This document shows, piece after piece, positions 1 to 9,974 of a stretch of 64,000 nucleotides of DNA. Made by a program: the position numbers and the translations under genes. The notes beneath the pieces were generated by a model. It did no database searches and was not told the origin of the DNA. It saw only the letters and a list, made by a program, of their open reading frames with translations. Source of the stretch: Arthrobacter koreensis (lineage in GTDB: Bacteria; Actinomycetota; Actinomycetes; Actinomycetales; Micrococcaceae); NCBI RefSeq assembly GCF_009193255.1, contig NZ_WACG01000002.1:434001-498000 (forward strand), in the 5' to 3' direction. Every line of letters starts with the position of its first letter. Position 1 is the first letter of the stretch.

Positions 1-44
1 TCGCGATTTACATCGCCCTGGCCTTCGGCGTCCTGCAGCCCTGA
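1..44 (+). CDS. 3' end of a membrane protein, possibly UppP (partial)
   Basis: Only the last 13 codons are inside the window (in frame from base 3, TGA at 42-44). They encode a hydrophobic tail ending AFGVLQP. In related actinobacteria the undecaprenyl-diphosphatase gene uppP lies close to mshC, so UppP is a reasonable guess from context and hydrophobicity. The tail itself is too short to identify the family. Confidence 0.35.
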   Translation, partial: AIYIALAFGVLQP

Positions 45-92
45 CGCCGCCGGCCCCGTCCGCCGCGAAATGAACCAAGCCTGCCAAGTAAG

Positions 93-98
93 TAGAGT
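93..98 (+). promoter_or_regulatory. -10 hexamer of leaderless mshC promoter
   Basis: TAGAGT ends 6 nt before the GTG start of mshC, so the transcript probably begins at the start codon. No clear -35 hexamer and no Shine-Dalgarno sequence are seen. Confidence 0.55.
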
Positions 99-104
99 GA
101 ATAC

Positions 105-1391
105 GTGATCGCCTGGAACTCCCGCCCCCTTCCCGAACTGCCCGGACATTCCCCGGAACTGGTCCTTTTCGACACAGCGCTGCGCCGCACCGTCCCCGTG
201 ACTCCGGGCCCCGAGGCCGGGCTTTATGTCTGCGGAATTACCCCCTACGACGCAACCCACATGGGCCATGCGGCAACCTACGCAGCGTTCGACCTGCTGA
301 ACCGCCAGTGGCGGGACGCCGGTCACACTGTGAACTACGTGCAGAACGTCACGGACATCGACGATCCGCTCCTGGAGCGCGCGAACGCCACCGGTGTTGA
401 CTGGACCATCCTGGCCAAGGAACAGACGCAGCTCTTCCGGGAAGACATGGAAGCCCTCAACGTGCTGGCGCCGCGCAGCTACATCGGCGCCGTCGAATCG
501 ATCGAATGGATCGTTCCGGTGGTTGAAGACCTCCTGGAGCGGGGCATCGCCTACCGTGTTCCCGGCACCGGCCAGGAGCCCGACGGCGATGTGTACTTCT
601 CCGTCGACGCCGCCGCGGCAATGCCCGCGGACGGCAGCGACGCGTGGTGGCTTGGACAGGTGTCAAACCTGACCCCGGAACAAATGATGCCCGTGTTTGC
701 CGAACGCGGCGGAGACCCGGAACGTCCCGGCAAGCGCAATCCCCTGGATGCCCTGTTGTGGCGGGTGGCCCGCCCGGGCGAACCGCAGTGGCCCGGCGGC
801 GCCCTTGGTGACGGACGCCCCGGCTGGCACATTGAGTGCTCAGTCATCGCCCGACGGTTCCTGCCCGCGCCGTTCACGGTGCAGGCGGGGGGATCGGACC
901 TCGTCTTCCCGCACCACGAAATGAGCGCCGGACACGCCTGGGCCTGCTCGGGTGAACCCCTGGCCGAGCACTACGCCCACGCAGGCATGGTAGGGCTGGA
1001 CGGGGAAAAGATGAGCAAGTCCCTGGGCAACCTGGTGCTGGTCTCGAAACTGCGTGCCGAGGGAGTCGACCCGGCGGCTATCCGACTCACCCTGGCCGGA
1101 CACCACTACCGTTCGGACTGGTTCTGGACGGCCGGGGACCTGGCGCGCTCCGAGGAACGGCTCAGCCGTTACCGCCAGGCTCTGGCCCTCACCGACGTCC
1201 AGGCCGCCGAGGATCTCCTCAGCCGCTTCCGGCTCTGCCTCGCCGATGACCTGAACGCACCGGCGGCACTGGCCGCCGCCGATGAATGGGCCGCACGCCT
1301 TCCACTCTCCGAACCGGCGGCATCAGCCGGCTCCGGGGCGGACCTGGCCGCAGCTGCCTTCGACGCCCTGCTGGGCATTACCCTCCGCTAG
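105..1391 (+). CDS. mshC: Cysteine:glucosaminyl-inositol ligase MshC
   Basis: This enzyme joins L-cysteine to 1D-myo-inosityl 2-amino-2-deoxyglucopyranoside using ATP, the third step of mycothiol synthesis in the cytosol. The 428-residue protein is a class I aminoacyl-tRNA-synthetase-type enzyme. It carries the MshC signature [13 protein letters not shown] with Cys43 as likely zinc ligand and the HxGH nucleotide motif at residues 52-55. A WHIECS zinc/cysteine-binding segment follows, and KMSKS is at 302-306. Length is normal. The form [12 protein letters not shown] separates it from true CysS. The GTG start is supported by a TANNNT element 6 nt upstream rather than a ribosome binding site. 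It converges on the PAC2 gene. Confidence 0.95.
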   Translation: MIAWNSRPLPELPGHSPELVLFDTALRRTVPVTPGPEAGLYVCGITPYDATHMGHAATYAAFDLLNRQWRDAGHTVNYVQNVTDIDDPLLERANATGVDWTILAKEQTQLFREDMEALNVLAPRSYIGAVESIEWIVPVVEDLLERGIAYRVPGTGQEPDGDVYFSVDAAAAMPADGSDAWWLGQVSNLTPEQMMPVFAERGGDPERPGKRNPLDALLWRVARPGEPQWPGGALGDGRPGWHIECSVIARRFLPAPFTVQAGGSDLVFPHHEMSAGHAWACSGEPLAEHYAHAGMVGLDGEKMSKSLGNLVLVSKLRAEGVDPAAIRLTLAGHHYRSDWFWTAGDLARSEERLSRYRQALALTDVQAAEDLLSRFRLCLADDLNAPAALAAADEWAARLPLSEPAASAGSGADLAAAAFDALLGITLR

Positions 1392-1398
1392 CGAAGGT

Positions 1399-1425
1399 GC
1401 GGTGCCGGCAACCGGGCGGCACCGC
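1399..1425. terminator. Hairpin between convergent mshC and PAC2 gene
   Basis: A perfect 9-bp stem (GCGGTGCCG with CGGCACCGC, 1399-1407 and 1417-1425, 9-nt loop) fills the 41-nt gap between two convergent genes. It can serve both strands. It has no T-tract. Confidence 0.5.
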
Positions 1426-1432
1426 GCCACAG

Positions 1433-2314
1433 CTAGTCCCGGCGGCGTCGCTTCAGGTAGCGCTCGAACTCCCTGGCAATCGATTCGCCGGTTGCCTCGG
1501 GAAGCTCGGCAGTGTCCTTCGCTTCTTCCAGCTGCCGGACATAGGCGGCGATCTCCGGATCCTCGGTGGCGAGTTCATCCACTCCGCGTTCCCAGGCTTC
1601 CGCTTCCTCGGTGAGCACCGACGTGTCCACGGGAACCTGCAGGAGCTCTTCGATCCGGTGCAGCAGGGCCAGCTGTGCCTTGGGCGACGGCGGCTGGCCT
1701 ACGTAGTGGGGTACTGCTGCCCAGAGTGAAAGCGTGGGGATGTCCGCCAGCGCGGCCACCTCGGCCAGGACTCCCACAATGCCAATCGGGCCCTCGTACT
1801 CTGACGGTTCAACATCGAGATGGGCGCGCAGGTCCTCTTCCTCGCAGGTTGCGGTGACAGGAATGGGCCGCGTGTGCGGCACGTCCGCCAGAAGCGCGCC
1901 TGCCAGCACGAGGCAGTCGACGTCGAGTTCTTTGGCCAGCCCGATCAGCTCTGCCGTGTACGCCCGCCACTTGTATGACGGCTCGACGCCGGTTACCAGG
2001 ATGAGGTCCAGGTTGGACCCGGGCACTTCTGCACGCGAAATCCGTGTGGTGGGCCACTTGATGCGCCGCTTGCCGGAGGTGGTGCGCTCGATCGCCGGAC
2101 GAGTGAACTGGAAGTCATAGTACTCGTCGGCGTCGATCCCGGCGATCTTCTCGCTGTCCCAGTACAGCGACAGGAAGTTCAGGGCGTCCGACGCCGCTTC
2201 TCCGGCGTCATTCCAGCCTTCGAAGGCAGCCAGCATCACGGTTACCCGTTCACCGGTTCCACCGGCGAAGAAGTCCTGGAGGCCTGCTGCCGGGCCATTT
2301 TCGGTATAACTCAC
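1433..2314 (-). CDS. PAC2 family protein
   Basis: A 293-residue member of the PAC2 family, named after the eukaryotic proteasome assembly chaperone 2. The N-terminal segment AAFEGWNDAGEAAS is the typical family opening, and a glycine-rich core (LVTGVEPSYKWR, GALLADVPHTRP) follows. The C-terminus is charged and ends KRRRRD. The biochemical role of the bacterial branch is not established. Placement between mshC and the proteasome operon, also seen in mycobacteria, is suggestive but not proof of a proteasome link. The GTG start at 2314 has AAGGTGA 6 nt upstream on the coding strand. Confidence 0.85.
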   Translation of the reverse strand: MSYTENGPAAGLQDFFAGGTGERVTVMLAAFEGWNDAGEAASDALNFLSLYWDSEKIAGIDADEYYDFQFTRPAIERTTSGKRRIKWPTTRISRAEVPGSNLDLILVTGVEPSYKWRAYTAELIGLAKELDVDCLVLAGALLADVPHTRPIPVTATCEEEDLRAHLDVEPSEYEGPIGIVGVLAEVAALADIPTLSLWAAVPHYVGQPPSPKAQLALLHRIEELLQVPVDTSVLTEEAEAWERGVDELATEDPEIAAYVRQLEEAKDTAELPEATGESIAREFERYLKRRRRD

Positions 2315-2403
2315 GATTTCACCTTATGCCCCCCGCTGCGCACTGTCAGTCCCGCGCGCCGCCGGAGCCCGGGCGCTGCGCGAGGATCCGGCGCCCCGCC
2401 CCG

Positions 2404-2409
2404 TAGACT
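2404..2409 (+). promoter_or_regulatory. -10 hexamer of leaderless HAD gene promoter
   Basis: TAGACT ends 6 nt before the ATG at 2416. No ribosome binding site lies between them. Confidence 0.55.
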
Positions 2410-2415
2410 GGCGTT

Positions 2416-3138
2416 ATGCCCCTGCCTGGAATTCCCGTCCTGCCCGACGGACCCGCACCTGCGCTGCAGGCCGTGTTCTGGGACCTGGACGGAACGATCG
2501 TGGACACCGAGCCGTACTGGATCCAGGCAGAGAAGGACCTGGCGCGGCAGCACGGCGGAACCTGGACCGACGAGGACGCCATCGAGTCTGTGGGGCAGGC
2601 GCTTCCGTATTCGGCCCGGCGCCTCCAGCAGGCCGGGGTGCGCCTCACCGTGGAGGGAGTCATCGGGGCTCTCACTGATGCTGTGGCCGTACACATTCGG
2701 CGGCAGGTCCCCTGGCGCCCCGGCGCGCGCGAGCTCCTGGAAGAACTGGCAACGGCCGGAATTCCCTGCGCGATGGTCACCATGTCTCCCCGCTTCCTGG
2801 CACAGATCATCGCCGAGCAGCTCCCGGCGGGCACCTTCCGGCTGCTCGTGACCGGAGAGATGACCGAACGCGGCAAACCGCACCCGGACCCGTACCAGCT
2901 GGCCTTCGACCAGCTTTCAGCAGAGGTGCCCGGCCTGTCCAAGGCGCGTTGTGCCGCGCTGGAAGACTCCTACCCGGGATATACCTCGGCACATGCGGCC
3001 GGATTGTGCGCTGTAGCCGTTCCGCATATCACCGCCCTTCCGGCAGACCCTCGGCGTATCCAATGGGACACCTTGGAAGGCCGGAGTGTCCGGGACCTGG
3101 AAGCCCTGGTCTCATCGTGGGAAGGAGCGGCACGTTGA
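2416..3138 (+). CDS. HAD-superfamily hydrolase
   Basis: A 240-residue haloacid-dehalogenase-type phosphatase, probably acting on a small phosphorylated metabolite. Motif I is FWDLDGTIVDTEP with nucleophile Asp23 and acid/base Asp25. An alpha-helical cap follows. Motif II is VTMSP near residue 120, the Lys of motif III lies in GKPHPDPY, and the ALEDSYPG segment gives the motif IV acids. This is the beta-phosphoglucomutase/CbbY-like layout. The substrate cannot be read from the sequence. Its TGA overlaps the TTG start of the site-2 protease, so the two are probably translationally coupled. Confidence 0.88.
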   Translation: MPLPGIPVLPDGPAPALQAVFWDLDGTIVDTEPYWIQAEKDLARQHGGTWTDEDAIESVGQALPYSARRLQQAGVRLTVEGVIGALTDAVAVHIRRQVPWRPGARELLEELATAGIPCAMVTMSPRFLAQIIAEQLPAGTFRLLVTGEMTERGKPHPDPYQLAFDQLSAEVPGLSKARCAALEDSYPGYTSAHAAGLCAVAVPHITALPADPRRIQWDTLEGRSVRDLEALVSSWEGAAR

Positions 3139-4292
3139 CCCAGGATCCAACGCGGAAACAGCGCAGCGAAGGCATTCCGCTGGGCAGAATCGGCGGAGTC
3201 CCGGTAACCCTTGCCTGGTCCTGGTTCGTCATCGCCGCGGTGATCGTTTTCCTCTTCGGCCCCCGGGTCGCCGGGGCAGTTTCCGGGCTCGGCACTGCGG
3301 CCGCCTACGGCGTTGCACTGGGCTACGCGCTGCTGCTTCTGTTCTCGGTCCTGGTGCATGAGCTCGCCCACGCGCTCACAGCGAAGGCCTGGAACTGGCC
3401 AACACCGCGGATCGTGCTGACCCTGTGGGGCGGGCACACCCAGTTCGGCGATGTCCGCGCCACCCCGGGGAAGTCCCTCGTCGTCGCACTGGCCGGCCCG
3501 GCGGCAAACTTCCTGCTCGCTGTGGCGGGACTCGGCCTGCTGGTGTTCCTGGAGCCGGGCACCGTGTCCTGGCTGCTGGCGGACATCTTCGTGTGGGCCA
3601 ACTTCCTGGTGGCCATCTTCAACGTCCTACCGGGGCTTCCCCTGGACGGCGGCAGGATCGTGGAGACGATTGTCTGGAAGGCAACCGGAAGCCAGGACCG
3701 CGGGACGCTCGCCGCTGGCTGGGCCGGCCGGATCATCGCCGCCGCACTGGCGGCGGCCATCATCGTTCCCCCGTTCCTCCAGGGCAGGACTCCCGACTTC
3801 GGCCTGCTGCTGATCACGGCCGTGGTGTCCGGGTTCCTGTGGATGGGGGCCGGGGCATCCATCAGCAATGCACGGATGCGGATGCGCCTGCCGTCGGTTT
3901 CCGCCGCGGCCCTTATGGAACCGGCAGCCCAGGTCCCCGCCGCAGCAACGGTCAGCTACGTCCGCCAGGCGGCGGAAGCAGCCGGGCCTGGTACGGCAAT
4001 CATCCTCACGGCTCCCACCGGGCAGCCGGAGGCCGTGGTGGACGCAGGAGCCCTCTTCGCCGTACCGGAACACCTCTCGGGCCAGACACCGGCCAGCGCC
4101 GTCGCCCGCGCACTGGCGCCCGGCGCCTATGTTCCGGACGCCGCCAGCGGCCAGGAACTCATTGCGTACCTCTCCAAGCTTGAAGGCAGCGAGTACGCAG
4201 TCATCAACCGCGAAGGCACCGTCGTGGGCCTTCTGCGCCAGGACACCGTGGTAGCCGCCATCACCGGCAGGACACCCAACCGCCGCGCCTGA
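3135..4292 (+). CDS. Site-2 protease family (M50) metalloprotease with CBS region
   Basis: An integral membrane zinc protease of 385 residues. The zinc motif HELAH is at residues 75-79 and the second metal-binding motif LPLDGGR includes Asp171. Several membrane segments fill residues 30-250. The soluble C-terminal third resembles a CBS-domain pair, as in Rip3-type site-2 proteases. The substrate is unknown; relatives cleave anti-sigma factors or other membrane proteins. I chose the TTG at 3135 because GAAGGAG stands 7 nt upstream and the TTG shares a TTGA overlap with the HAD stop. An in-frame extension further upstream would run inside the HAD gene and looks spurious. Confidence 0.88.
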   Translation: MTQDPTRKQRSEGIPLGRIGGVPVTLAWSWFVIAAVIVFLFGPRVAGAVSGLGTAAAYGVALGYALLLLFSVLVHELAHALTAKAWNWPTPRIVLTLWGGHTQFGDVRATPGKSLVVALAGPAANFLLAVAGLGLLVFLEPGTVSWLLADIFVWANFLVAIFNVLPGLPLDGGRIVETIVWKATGSQDRGTLAAGWAGRIIAAALAAAIIVPPFLQGRTPDFGLLLITAVVSGFLWMGAGASISNARMRMRLPSVSAAALMEPAAQVPAAATVSYVRQAAEAAGPGTAIILTAPTGQPEAVVDAGALFAVPEHLSGQTPASAVARALAPGAYVPDAASGQELIAYLSKLEGSEYAVINREGTVVGLLRQDTVVAAITGRTPNRRA

Positions 4293-4346
4293 GGCACCAG
4301 CCAGACAGACCAGACAAGCCCGTCAGAAACTAAAGGACAGCCACTC

Positions 4347-5408
4347 ATGAACAACCCGGGTACCCCCGAAACCCCTGCCGCGCACGGCGCCGACATGCGC
4401 CGCGGACCGCTGCGGCCCGGTGAACGCGTCCAGCTCACCGACGAAAAAGGACGCCGGAACACCATCACCCTCACCGAGGGCGGAGCATTCCACACCCACC
4501 GCGGCTACCTCCCGCATGAGGCGGTTATCGGTGTCCCCGAGGGAACCATCGTCACCAACACCACCGGGCACCAGTACCAGGTGCTGCGCCCGCTGCTGTC
4601 CGACTTCGTTCTGTCCATGCCGCGCGGTGCAGCCGTCGTCTATCCGAAGGATGCCGGCCAGATCGTGACGATGGCGGACATTTACCCCGGTGCCCGCGTC
4701 GTGGAAGCCGGAGTCGGCTCCGGCGCGCTCAGCATCTCCCTGCTCCGCGCGGTGGGCGACAACGGATCCCTGCACTCCTACGAACGCCGCGAGGAATTCG
4801 CGGACATTGCCCGCGGCAACGTTGAGACCTTCTTCGGCGGACCGCACCCGGCCTGGAACATTACGCTTGGCGACTTCCAGGACGAGGTGGTCCGCACCCA
4901 GGAACCGGGCAGCGTGGACCGCGTGGTACTGGACATGCTGGCGCCCTGGGAATGCACCGACGCGGTGGCTACCGTGCTGGCACCGGGCGGGGTCTGGATT
5001 TCCTACGTCGCGACTGTCACCCAGCTCTCCCGCACCGCGGAGGCGATCCGGGCCGACGGCCGGTTCACCGAACCGGAAGGGTGGGAGTCGATGGTCCGCG
5101 GCTGGCACCTCGAAGGCCTGGCCGTCCGCCCCGACCACCGCATGGTGGCCCACACCGGATTCCTCCTCTCCGCCCGCCGCCTGGCCGAAGGAGCCACCGG
5201 CCTGGTGGCGAAGCGCCGCGCCTCCAAGACCGACTTCAGCCAGGAAGACCTGAACGCCTGGACCCCTGCAGCCGTGGGGGAGCGCGAGGTCTCCGACAAG
5301 AAGCTGCGCCGCGCAGCGAAGGACGCCAGCTCCACCGTCCAGCGGGGCGCGCTGGCCAAGGCTGAACGCTTCCAGGAAGAGCACTCCGACGACGGCCCCC
5401 AGGGCTAA
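4347..5408 (+). CDS. trmI: tRNA (adenine-58-N1)-methyltransferase TrmI
   Basis: This SAM-dependent enzyme methylates N1 of adenine 58 in the tRNA T-loop. The 353-residue protein has an N-terminal beta-barrel region ([17 protein letters not shown]), the linker [17 protein letters not shown] typical of TrmI, and then the Rossmann SAM motif [12 protein letters not shown] near residue 120. The motif [11 protein letters not shown] follows. The start is ATG with AAAGGAC upstream. The M. tuberculosis orthologue is Rv2118c, also just upstream of mpa. The C-terminal 50 residues are basic and Ala/Lys rich, possibly for tRNA contact. Confidence 0.92.
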   Translation: MNNPGTPETPAAHGADMRRGPLRPGERVQLTDEKGRRNTITLTEGGAFHTHRGYLPHEAVIGVPEGTIVTNTTGHQYQVLRPLLSDFVLSMPRGAAVVYPKDAGQIVTMADIYPGARVVEAGVGSGALSISLLRAVGDNGSLHSYERREEFADIARGNVETFFGGPHPAWNITLGDFQDEVVRTQEPGSVDRVVLDMLAPWECTDAVATVLAPGGVWISYVATVTQLSRTAEAIRADGRFTEPEGWESMVRGWHLEGLAVRPDHRMVAHTGFLLSARRLAEGATGLVAKRRASKTDFSQEDLNAWTPAAVGEREVSDKKLRRAAKDASSTVQRGALAKAERFQEEHSDDGPQG

Positions 5409-5521
5409 CCCGGCGCCTGATCCGGGCCGCGGCTCAACTCAAGAGACCGCCCCCGGTGTATTGCGTGCGTCACTGCGTTATCGTCAAACGAAGGGACCAC
5501 AGCGATAAAGGCGGTCGGAAA

Positions 5522-7279
5522 ATGGTTGATGCGGAAAACACCAGCGGGGCCCCGGTGGGCGGCGGAATGGACGGCGGATACGGCACTGACGGCCAGGAAT
5601 CACGGCAGCTCAACGTTCTTCGGGACAAGCTGCGGAACCTGGACCGCCAGCTCGCAGCGCTGACCCACAACAACGCCCGCCTCGTGGCCATGCTGGAGAC
5701 GGCCCGGGCGGAGATCGTGCGCCTCAAGGATGCCCTGGAGAAAGAGGGGGCCACGCCGTTCAGTTTTGGGACGGTGATTGCCGTCAATCCGCGGTCCGAG
5801 GCCGCGCCGGGAGTGACTACCGCGGCCACGGTTCAGGAGAGCGTGGACATCATCCAGTCCGGCCGCAAGCTGCGGGTAGCCGTGAGCCCCCTGCTGGACC
5901 TGGGATTGCTGGTCCCGGGCCAGGAAGTGCTGCTCAACGAGTCGCTGACCGTTGTGGCGGGGCTCGGGTTTGAAAAGGCTGGAGAGCTTTTCACCGTCCA
6001 GGAACTGCTCGACGGCGACCGCGCCCTGGTTGTGGGGCGGGCCGACGACGAACGGGTGGTCCGGCTCAACGGCCCCCTGGTTCAGGAAAGGATACGCGTG
6101 GGGGACGCCCTCACCGTTGATACCCGGATCGGCTACGCGCTGGAGAAGATCCCGCGCAGCGAAGTTGAAAACCTGGTCCTGGAAGAAGTACCGGATATTT
6201 CCTATTCGGACATCGGCGGCCTTGGCCCGCAGATCGAGCAGATCCGCGACGCAGTGGAACTGCCCTTCATGCACCCGGACCTGTATAGGGAACACGGGCT
6301 GAAAGCCCCCAAGGGCATCCTGCTGTACGGTCCTCCCGGGTGCGGCAAGACCCTGATTGCCAAGGCGGTGGCGCACTCCCTGGCAGCCCGCGTCATGGAA
6401 CAGACCGGCACGCCCGGCACACGCAGCTACTTCCTGAACATCAAGGGTCCGGAGCTGCTGGACAAGTATGTGGGGGAGACCGAGCGGCACATCCGGCTGA
6501 TCTTCTCCCGCGCCCGCGAGAAGGCATCGGACGGGAGCCCCGTCGTCGTCTTCTTCGACGAAATGGACTCACTGTTCCGTACCCGAGGCACCGGTGTGTC
6601 CTCCGACGTCGAAACCACGATTGTTCCCCAGCTGCTGAGCGAGATCGACGGGGTTGAGAAACTCGAGAACGTCATCGTCATTGGCGCCTCCAACCGGGAA
6701 GACATGATCGACCCGGCCATCCTCCGGCCCGGTCGGCTGGACGTAAAGATCAAGATCATGCGCCCCGATGCCGAGGGCGCGGGTGAAATCTTCGCCAAAT
6801 ACCTCACGCCGGACCTCCCGCTGCACCGCGATGACCTCGCCGAGCACGGGTATGACCCCGTGGCTACGGTCAAGGAGATGATCCGGCGGACCGTGGAGAA
6901 GATGTACGCCGAGGACAAGTCCAACGAGTACCTGGAAGTCACCTACGCCAACGGCGACACCGAAATGCTCTACTTCAAGGACTTCAATTCCGGGGCAGTG
7001 ATCCAGAACGTCGTTGACCGGGCCAAGAAATACGCTATCAAGGACTTCCTGATGCTGCACCAGCGGGGCCTGCGCATCGAGCACCTGATGCGCGCCGTCG
7101 TCGACGAGTTCCGCGAACACGAAGACATGCCCAACACCACCAACCCGGACGACTGGGCACGCATCTCCGGCAAGAAGGGCGAACGCATCACCTACATCCG
7201 CACGATCATCCAGGGCAAGGCGGGGCAGGAACCGGGCCGGACCATCGAGACCGCAGCCAATCCGGGACAGTATCTGTGA
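5522..7279 (+). CDS. mpa: Proteasome-associated ATPase Mpa/ARC
   Basis: Hexameric AAA+ unfoldase that recognises pupylated proteins and feeds them to the 20S core. The 585-residue protein starts with a coiled coil (about residues 18-65, the Pup-binding part), followed by tandem OB domains. The AAA module has Walker A GPPGCGKT at 270-277 and Walker B VVVFFDE with Asp346/Glu347. It ends in GQYL, the C-terminal motif that docks on the PrcA ring. ATG 5522 gives the usual N-terminus; an in-frame extension 22 codons longer looks non-family. It overlaps dop by 4 nt and opens the Pup-proteasome operon. Confidence 0.97.
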   Translation: MVDAENTSGAPVGGGMDGGYGTDGQESRQLNVLRDKLRNLDRQLAALTHNNARLVAMLETARAEIVRLKDALEKEGATPFSFGTVIAVNPRSEAAPGVTTAATVQESVDIIQSGRKLRVAVSPLLDLGLLVPGQEVLLNESLTVVAGLGFEKAGELFTVQELLDGDRALVVGRADDERVVRLNGPLVQERIRVGDALTVDTRIGYALEKIPRSEVENLVLEEVPDISYSDIGGLGPQIEQIRDAVELPFMHPDLYREHGLKAPKGILLYGPPGCGKTLIAKAVAHSLAARVMEQTGTPGTRSYFLNIKGPELLDKYVGETERHIRLIFSRAREKASDGSPVVVFFDEMDSLFRTRGTGVSSDVETTIVPQLLSEIDGVEKLENVIVIGASNREDMIDPAILRPGRLDVKIKIMRPDAEGAGEIFAKYLTPDLPLHRDDLAEHGYDPVATVKEMIRRTVEKMYAEDKSNEYLEVTYANGDTEMLYFKDFNSGAVIQNVVDRAKKYAIKDFLMLHQRGLRIEHLMRAVVDEFREHEDMPNTTNPDDWARISGKKGERITYIRTIIQGKAGQEPGRTIETAANPGQYL

Positions 7280-8886
7280 CGGTCCGGAGGGTGATGGGCA
7301 CGGAGACCGAGTACGGCGTACTGGCTCCGGCCCTGCCGAACGCCAACGCCACCGTGCTTTCGAGCCAGGTAGTGAATGCCTACGCCGCCAGCGTCCGTGC
7401 CGGATTGGGCAACCTGTCCGGCACGCGCTGGGACTACACGGACGAAGCGCCGCTGAACGACGCCCGCGGATACACGGTGCCCCGGACGGCAGCGGACCCC
7501 ACCCAGCTCACGGACGCACCGCCCGTGCTGGACGCCGAGCAGATCGCGATGGAAGGCGGGGGACCGTCAGCCCTGTACGGGGAGCAGGAAGACAACTCGG
7601 TGCTGATGAACATGGTGCTGGGAAACGGTGCACGGCTGTACGTGGACCACGCCCACCCGGAATACTCCTCGCCCGAGACCACCAATCCCCATGACGCGGT
7701 GCTTTGGGACAAGGCGGGGGACGCGGTTGTGCTGACGGCCATGCGGCATATCGCCAGGACCCCGGGCTTCGCGCCGGTGCACCTGTACAAGAACAACACC
7801 GACAACAAGGGCGTCTCCTACGGCGCACATGAGAACTACCTGGTGCCGCGCAGCGTTCCGTTTACCCGCCTGGTGGCGGGCCTGCTGCCGTTCTTCGTTT
7901 CCCGGCAGGTGATCTGCGGCTCCGGCCGCGTGGGAATCGGGACCAGCAACCAGCGCCAGGGCTACCAGCTGAGCCAGCGGGCAGACTTCTTTGAAACCGA
8001 AGTGGGCCTCGAAACCACCATCCGGCGGCCGATCATCAACACCCGGGACGAACCGCATGCAGTGGCGGAGAAGTACCGGCGCCTGCATGTCATCATCGGC
8101 GACGGCAACCTCAGCGAAGTTTCGGCACTGCTGAAAATGGGAACCACGTCCGCGGTGCTGTCCCTGATTGAGGACGCAGCCGCTCCGCAGATCGAACTCC
8201 GCGACCCGGTGGGCGCGCTGCAGGCCATCAGCCACGACCCGACGCTTACCGCGCTGGTGGAGCTGAAGGACGGCCGAAGCGTCACCGGCCTGGACCTCCA
8301 GGAAATGTACCTCGAGGCCGCCGCCACCCATGCTCGCAGGGAGGGCGGGGCCGACGCCGCCACGGAGGACATCCTCAGCCGGTGGACATCTGTGGTGGGA
8401 ACCCTCAAACGGGACCCCATGGCTGCATCCGCCCAGGTTGACTGGGTTGCGAAGCTCCGGCTGCTGCAGGCGTACCGGGACCGCGACGGGCTGGCCTGGA
8501 ACGATGCCCGGCTGAACCTGATCGACCTGCAGTATTCGGACATGCGCCCGGAGAAGGGTCTCTATTACCGCCTGGCCGCGCGCGGGCAGATGGAACGGAT
8601 CCTCACGGACGAGCAGATAGCGGCCGCCGTGGCGGAGCCTCCGGAAGATACCCGGGCCTATTTCCGCGGCCGGTGCATCACCCGGTTCCCGGCCGAAGTG
8701 ATTGGTGCCAGCTGGGACTCGATCATCTTCGAGCTCCCGTCCCGGCGCCGGCTGCAGCGTATCCCCACGCGGGAGCCGCTTCGGGGGACGAGGGAACTCA
8801 CGGGTGAACTGTTTGACGTTTCCGCTGATGCGGAGGATTTTGTGGCCCGTCTGCTGACCGGTCCGGAACCTACCGTGGCACCATAG
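7276..8886 (+). CDS. dop: Pup deamidase/depupylase Dop
   Basis: Converts the C-terminal Gln of Pup to Glu and also removes Pup from substrates. The 536-residue protein belongs to the glutamine-synthetase-like carboxylate-amine fold. ETEYG lies near the N-terminus (10-14), followed by the Dop-specific loop at about residues 64-86. The catalytic-site acid is Asp124 in [20 protein letters not shown]-like (YKNNTDNKG) and NTRDEPHA segments are shared with PafA. The longer length and loop distinguish it from PafA. Start is GTG 7276, overlapping the mpa stop; an ATG six codons downstream is possible. Confidence 0.96.
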   Translation: MTVRRVMGTETEYGVLAPALPNANATVLSSQVVNAYAASVRAGLGNLSGTRWDYTDEAPLNDARGYTVPRTAADPTQLTDAPPVLDAEQIAMEGGGPSALYGEQEDNSVLMNMVLGNGARLYVDHAHPEYSSPETTNPHDAVLWDKAGDAVVLTAMRHIARTPGFAPVHLYKNNTDNKGVSYGAHENYLVPRSVPFTRLVAGLLPFFVSRQVICGSGRVGIGTSNQRQGYQLSQRADFFETEVGLETTIRRPIINTRDEPHAVAEKYRRLHVIIGDGNLSEVSALLKMGTTSAVLSLIEDAAAPQIELRDPVGALQAISHDPTLTALVELKDGRSVTGLDLQEMYLEAAATHARREGGADAATEDILSRWTSVVGTLKRDPMAASAQVDWVAKLRLLQAYRDRDGLAWNDARLNLIDLQYSDMRPEKGLYYRLAARGQMERILTDEQIAAAVAEPPEDTRAYFRGRCITRFPAEVIGASWDSIIFELPSRRRLQRIPTREPLRGTRELTGELFDVSADAEDFVARLLTGPEPTVAP

Positions 8887-8936
8887 GACCCAGGACACAT
8901 TCCGCAGCACGGCGTGAGCCGGAAAGGGCAGGCATC

Positions 8937-9143
8937 ATGGCAACCCAGGACCGCAGGAATACCGGAGCACGTCCCCAGGACGTGGAGGAAACCGAAGAGA
9001 CCGCTCCTCCCGCCGCCGAACCGGCTGAGCAGTCTTCGGCACAGACCGAAGGTGTCGACGACCTGCTGGACGAGATTGACGGCGTGCTGGAGAACAACGC
9101 CGAAGAGTTCGTCCGCGGGTTCATCCAGAAGGGCGGTCAGTAG
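8937..9143 (+). CDS. pup: Prokaryotic ubiquitin-like protein Pup
   Basis: A 68-residue, acidic, mostly disordered tag protein that marks proteins for the proteasome. The C-terminal half (GVDDLLDEIDGVLE through FVRGFIQKGGQ) is the conserved helix bound by the Mpa coiled coil. It ends in Gly-Gly-Gln, so Dop must deamidate it before PafA can ligate it to lysines. Start ATG 8937 has a purine-rich GGAAAGGGCAGG upstream. The stop is only 3 nt before prcB. Confidence 0.98.
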   Translation: MATQDRRNTGARPQDVEETEETAPPAAEPAEQSSAQTEGVDDLLDEIDGVLENNAEEFVRGFIQKGGQ

Positions 9144-9146
9144 GGG

Positions 9147-9971
9147 ATGGTGCCAACGGATCCTGCACACACGGTGGCCGCGGAGGCGGGCTCATCCTTC
9201 AGCGAACACCTCAGCCGCCACCACCCGGAGCTGCTGCCTTCGGCGCGCAGGCTCGGAACAGCTCCCGCAGGATCGGCATCCGCCGCTGCGCCCCAGGCCA
9301 CCACCATCGTTTCCCTGACGTACGCCGGCGGCGTCCTCATGGCAGGGGACCGGCGGGCAACCATGGGAAACATGATCGCCAGCCGGCACATCCGCAAGGT
9401 TTTTCCGGCGGACAGCTATTCAGTGCTGGGCATCGCCGGAACCGCAGGACTGGCGCTGGACATGATCCGGCTCTTCCAGGTTGAACTGGAGCATTACGAA
9501 AAGATCGAGGGCACACCGATGAGCCTGGACGGCAAGTCCAACCGGCTCGCGGCAATGGTCCGCCAAAACCTTCCGCTGGCACTCCAGGGCCTGGCGGTCA
9601 TCCCGCTCTTTGCCGGCTTCGACCTCGAACGGCACACCGGACGCATGTTCTCCTACGACGTGACCGGCGGACGGTACGAGGAGTACGAACACCACAGCGT
9701 GGGATCCGGCTCGGTCTTCGCGCGGGGGGCCCTCAAGAAACTCTGGCGCCCCGGGCTGGACCAGGACGAAGCGGTGCGGATCGCCGTCGAATCCCTTTAT
9801 GACGCGGCGGACGACGATTCCGCCACGGGCGGGCCGGACCTGGTCCGCCAGTTGTGGCCCGTGGTCTACGTGGTCAACTCCGCCGGCATGCGGGAGATCC
9901 CCGAACGCGAACTGCACCAGCTCGCCGAGGACCTGGTCTCCCGCCGCTCAGCCGCCGGACGGGAGGCGTAG
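9147..9971 (+). CDS. prcB: Proteasome 20S core, beta subunit PrcB
   Basis: Catalytic N-terminal-threonine hydrolase of the 20S core. The 274-residue precursor has a propeptide of about 51 residues. Processing before TTIVSLTY would expose Thr52 as the nucleophile; MAGDRRAT (catalytic Asp/Arg region) and the GSGS segment are the usual beta-subunit landmarks. The residue before the cleavage site reads Ala. A purine-rich GGGG just after the pup stop precedes the ATG; GTG at 9150 is an alternative. Forms heptameric beta rings enclosed by PrcA. Confidence 0.97.
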   Translation: MVPTDPAHTVAAEAGSSFSEHLSRHHPELLPSARRLGTAPAGSASAAAPQATTIVSLTYAGGVLMAGDRRATMGNMIASRHIRKVFPADSYSVLGIAGTAGLALDMIRLFQVELEHYEKIEGTPMSLDGKSNRLAAMVRQNLPLALQGLAVIPLFAGFDLERHTGRMFSYDVTGGRYEEYEHHSVGSGSVFARGALKKLWRPGLDQDEAVRIAVESLYDAADDDSATGGPDLVRQLWPVVYVVNSAGMREIPERELHQLAEDLVSRRSAAGREA

Positions 9972-9974
9972 GAG

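Noticed and set aside
5456-5521. 22-codon N-terminal extension of Mpa
   Set aside because: Cys/His/Arg-rich and unlike any Mpa; the canonical start follows at 5522.
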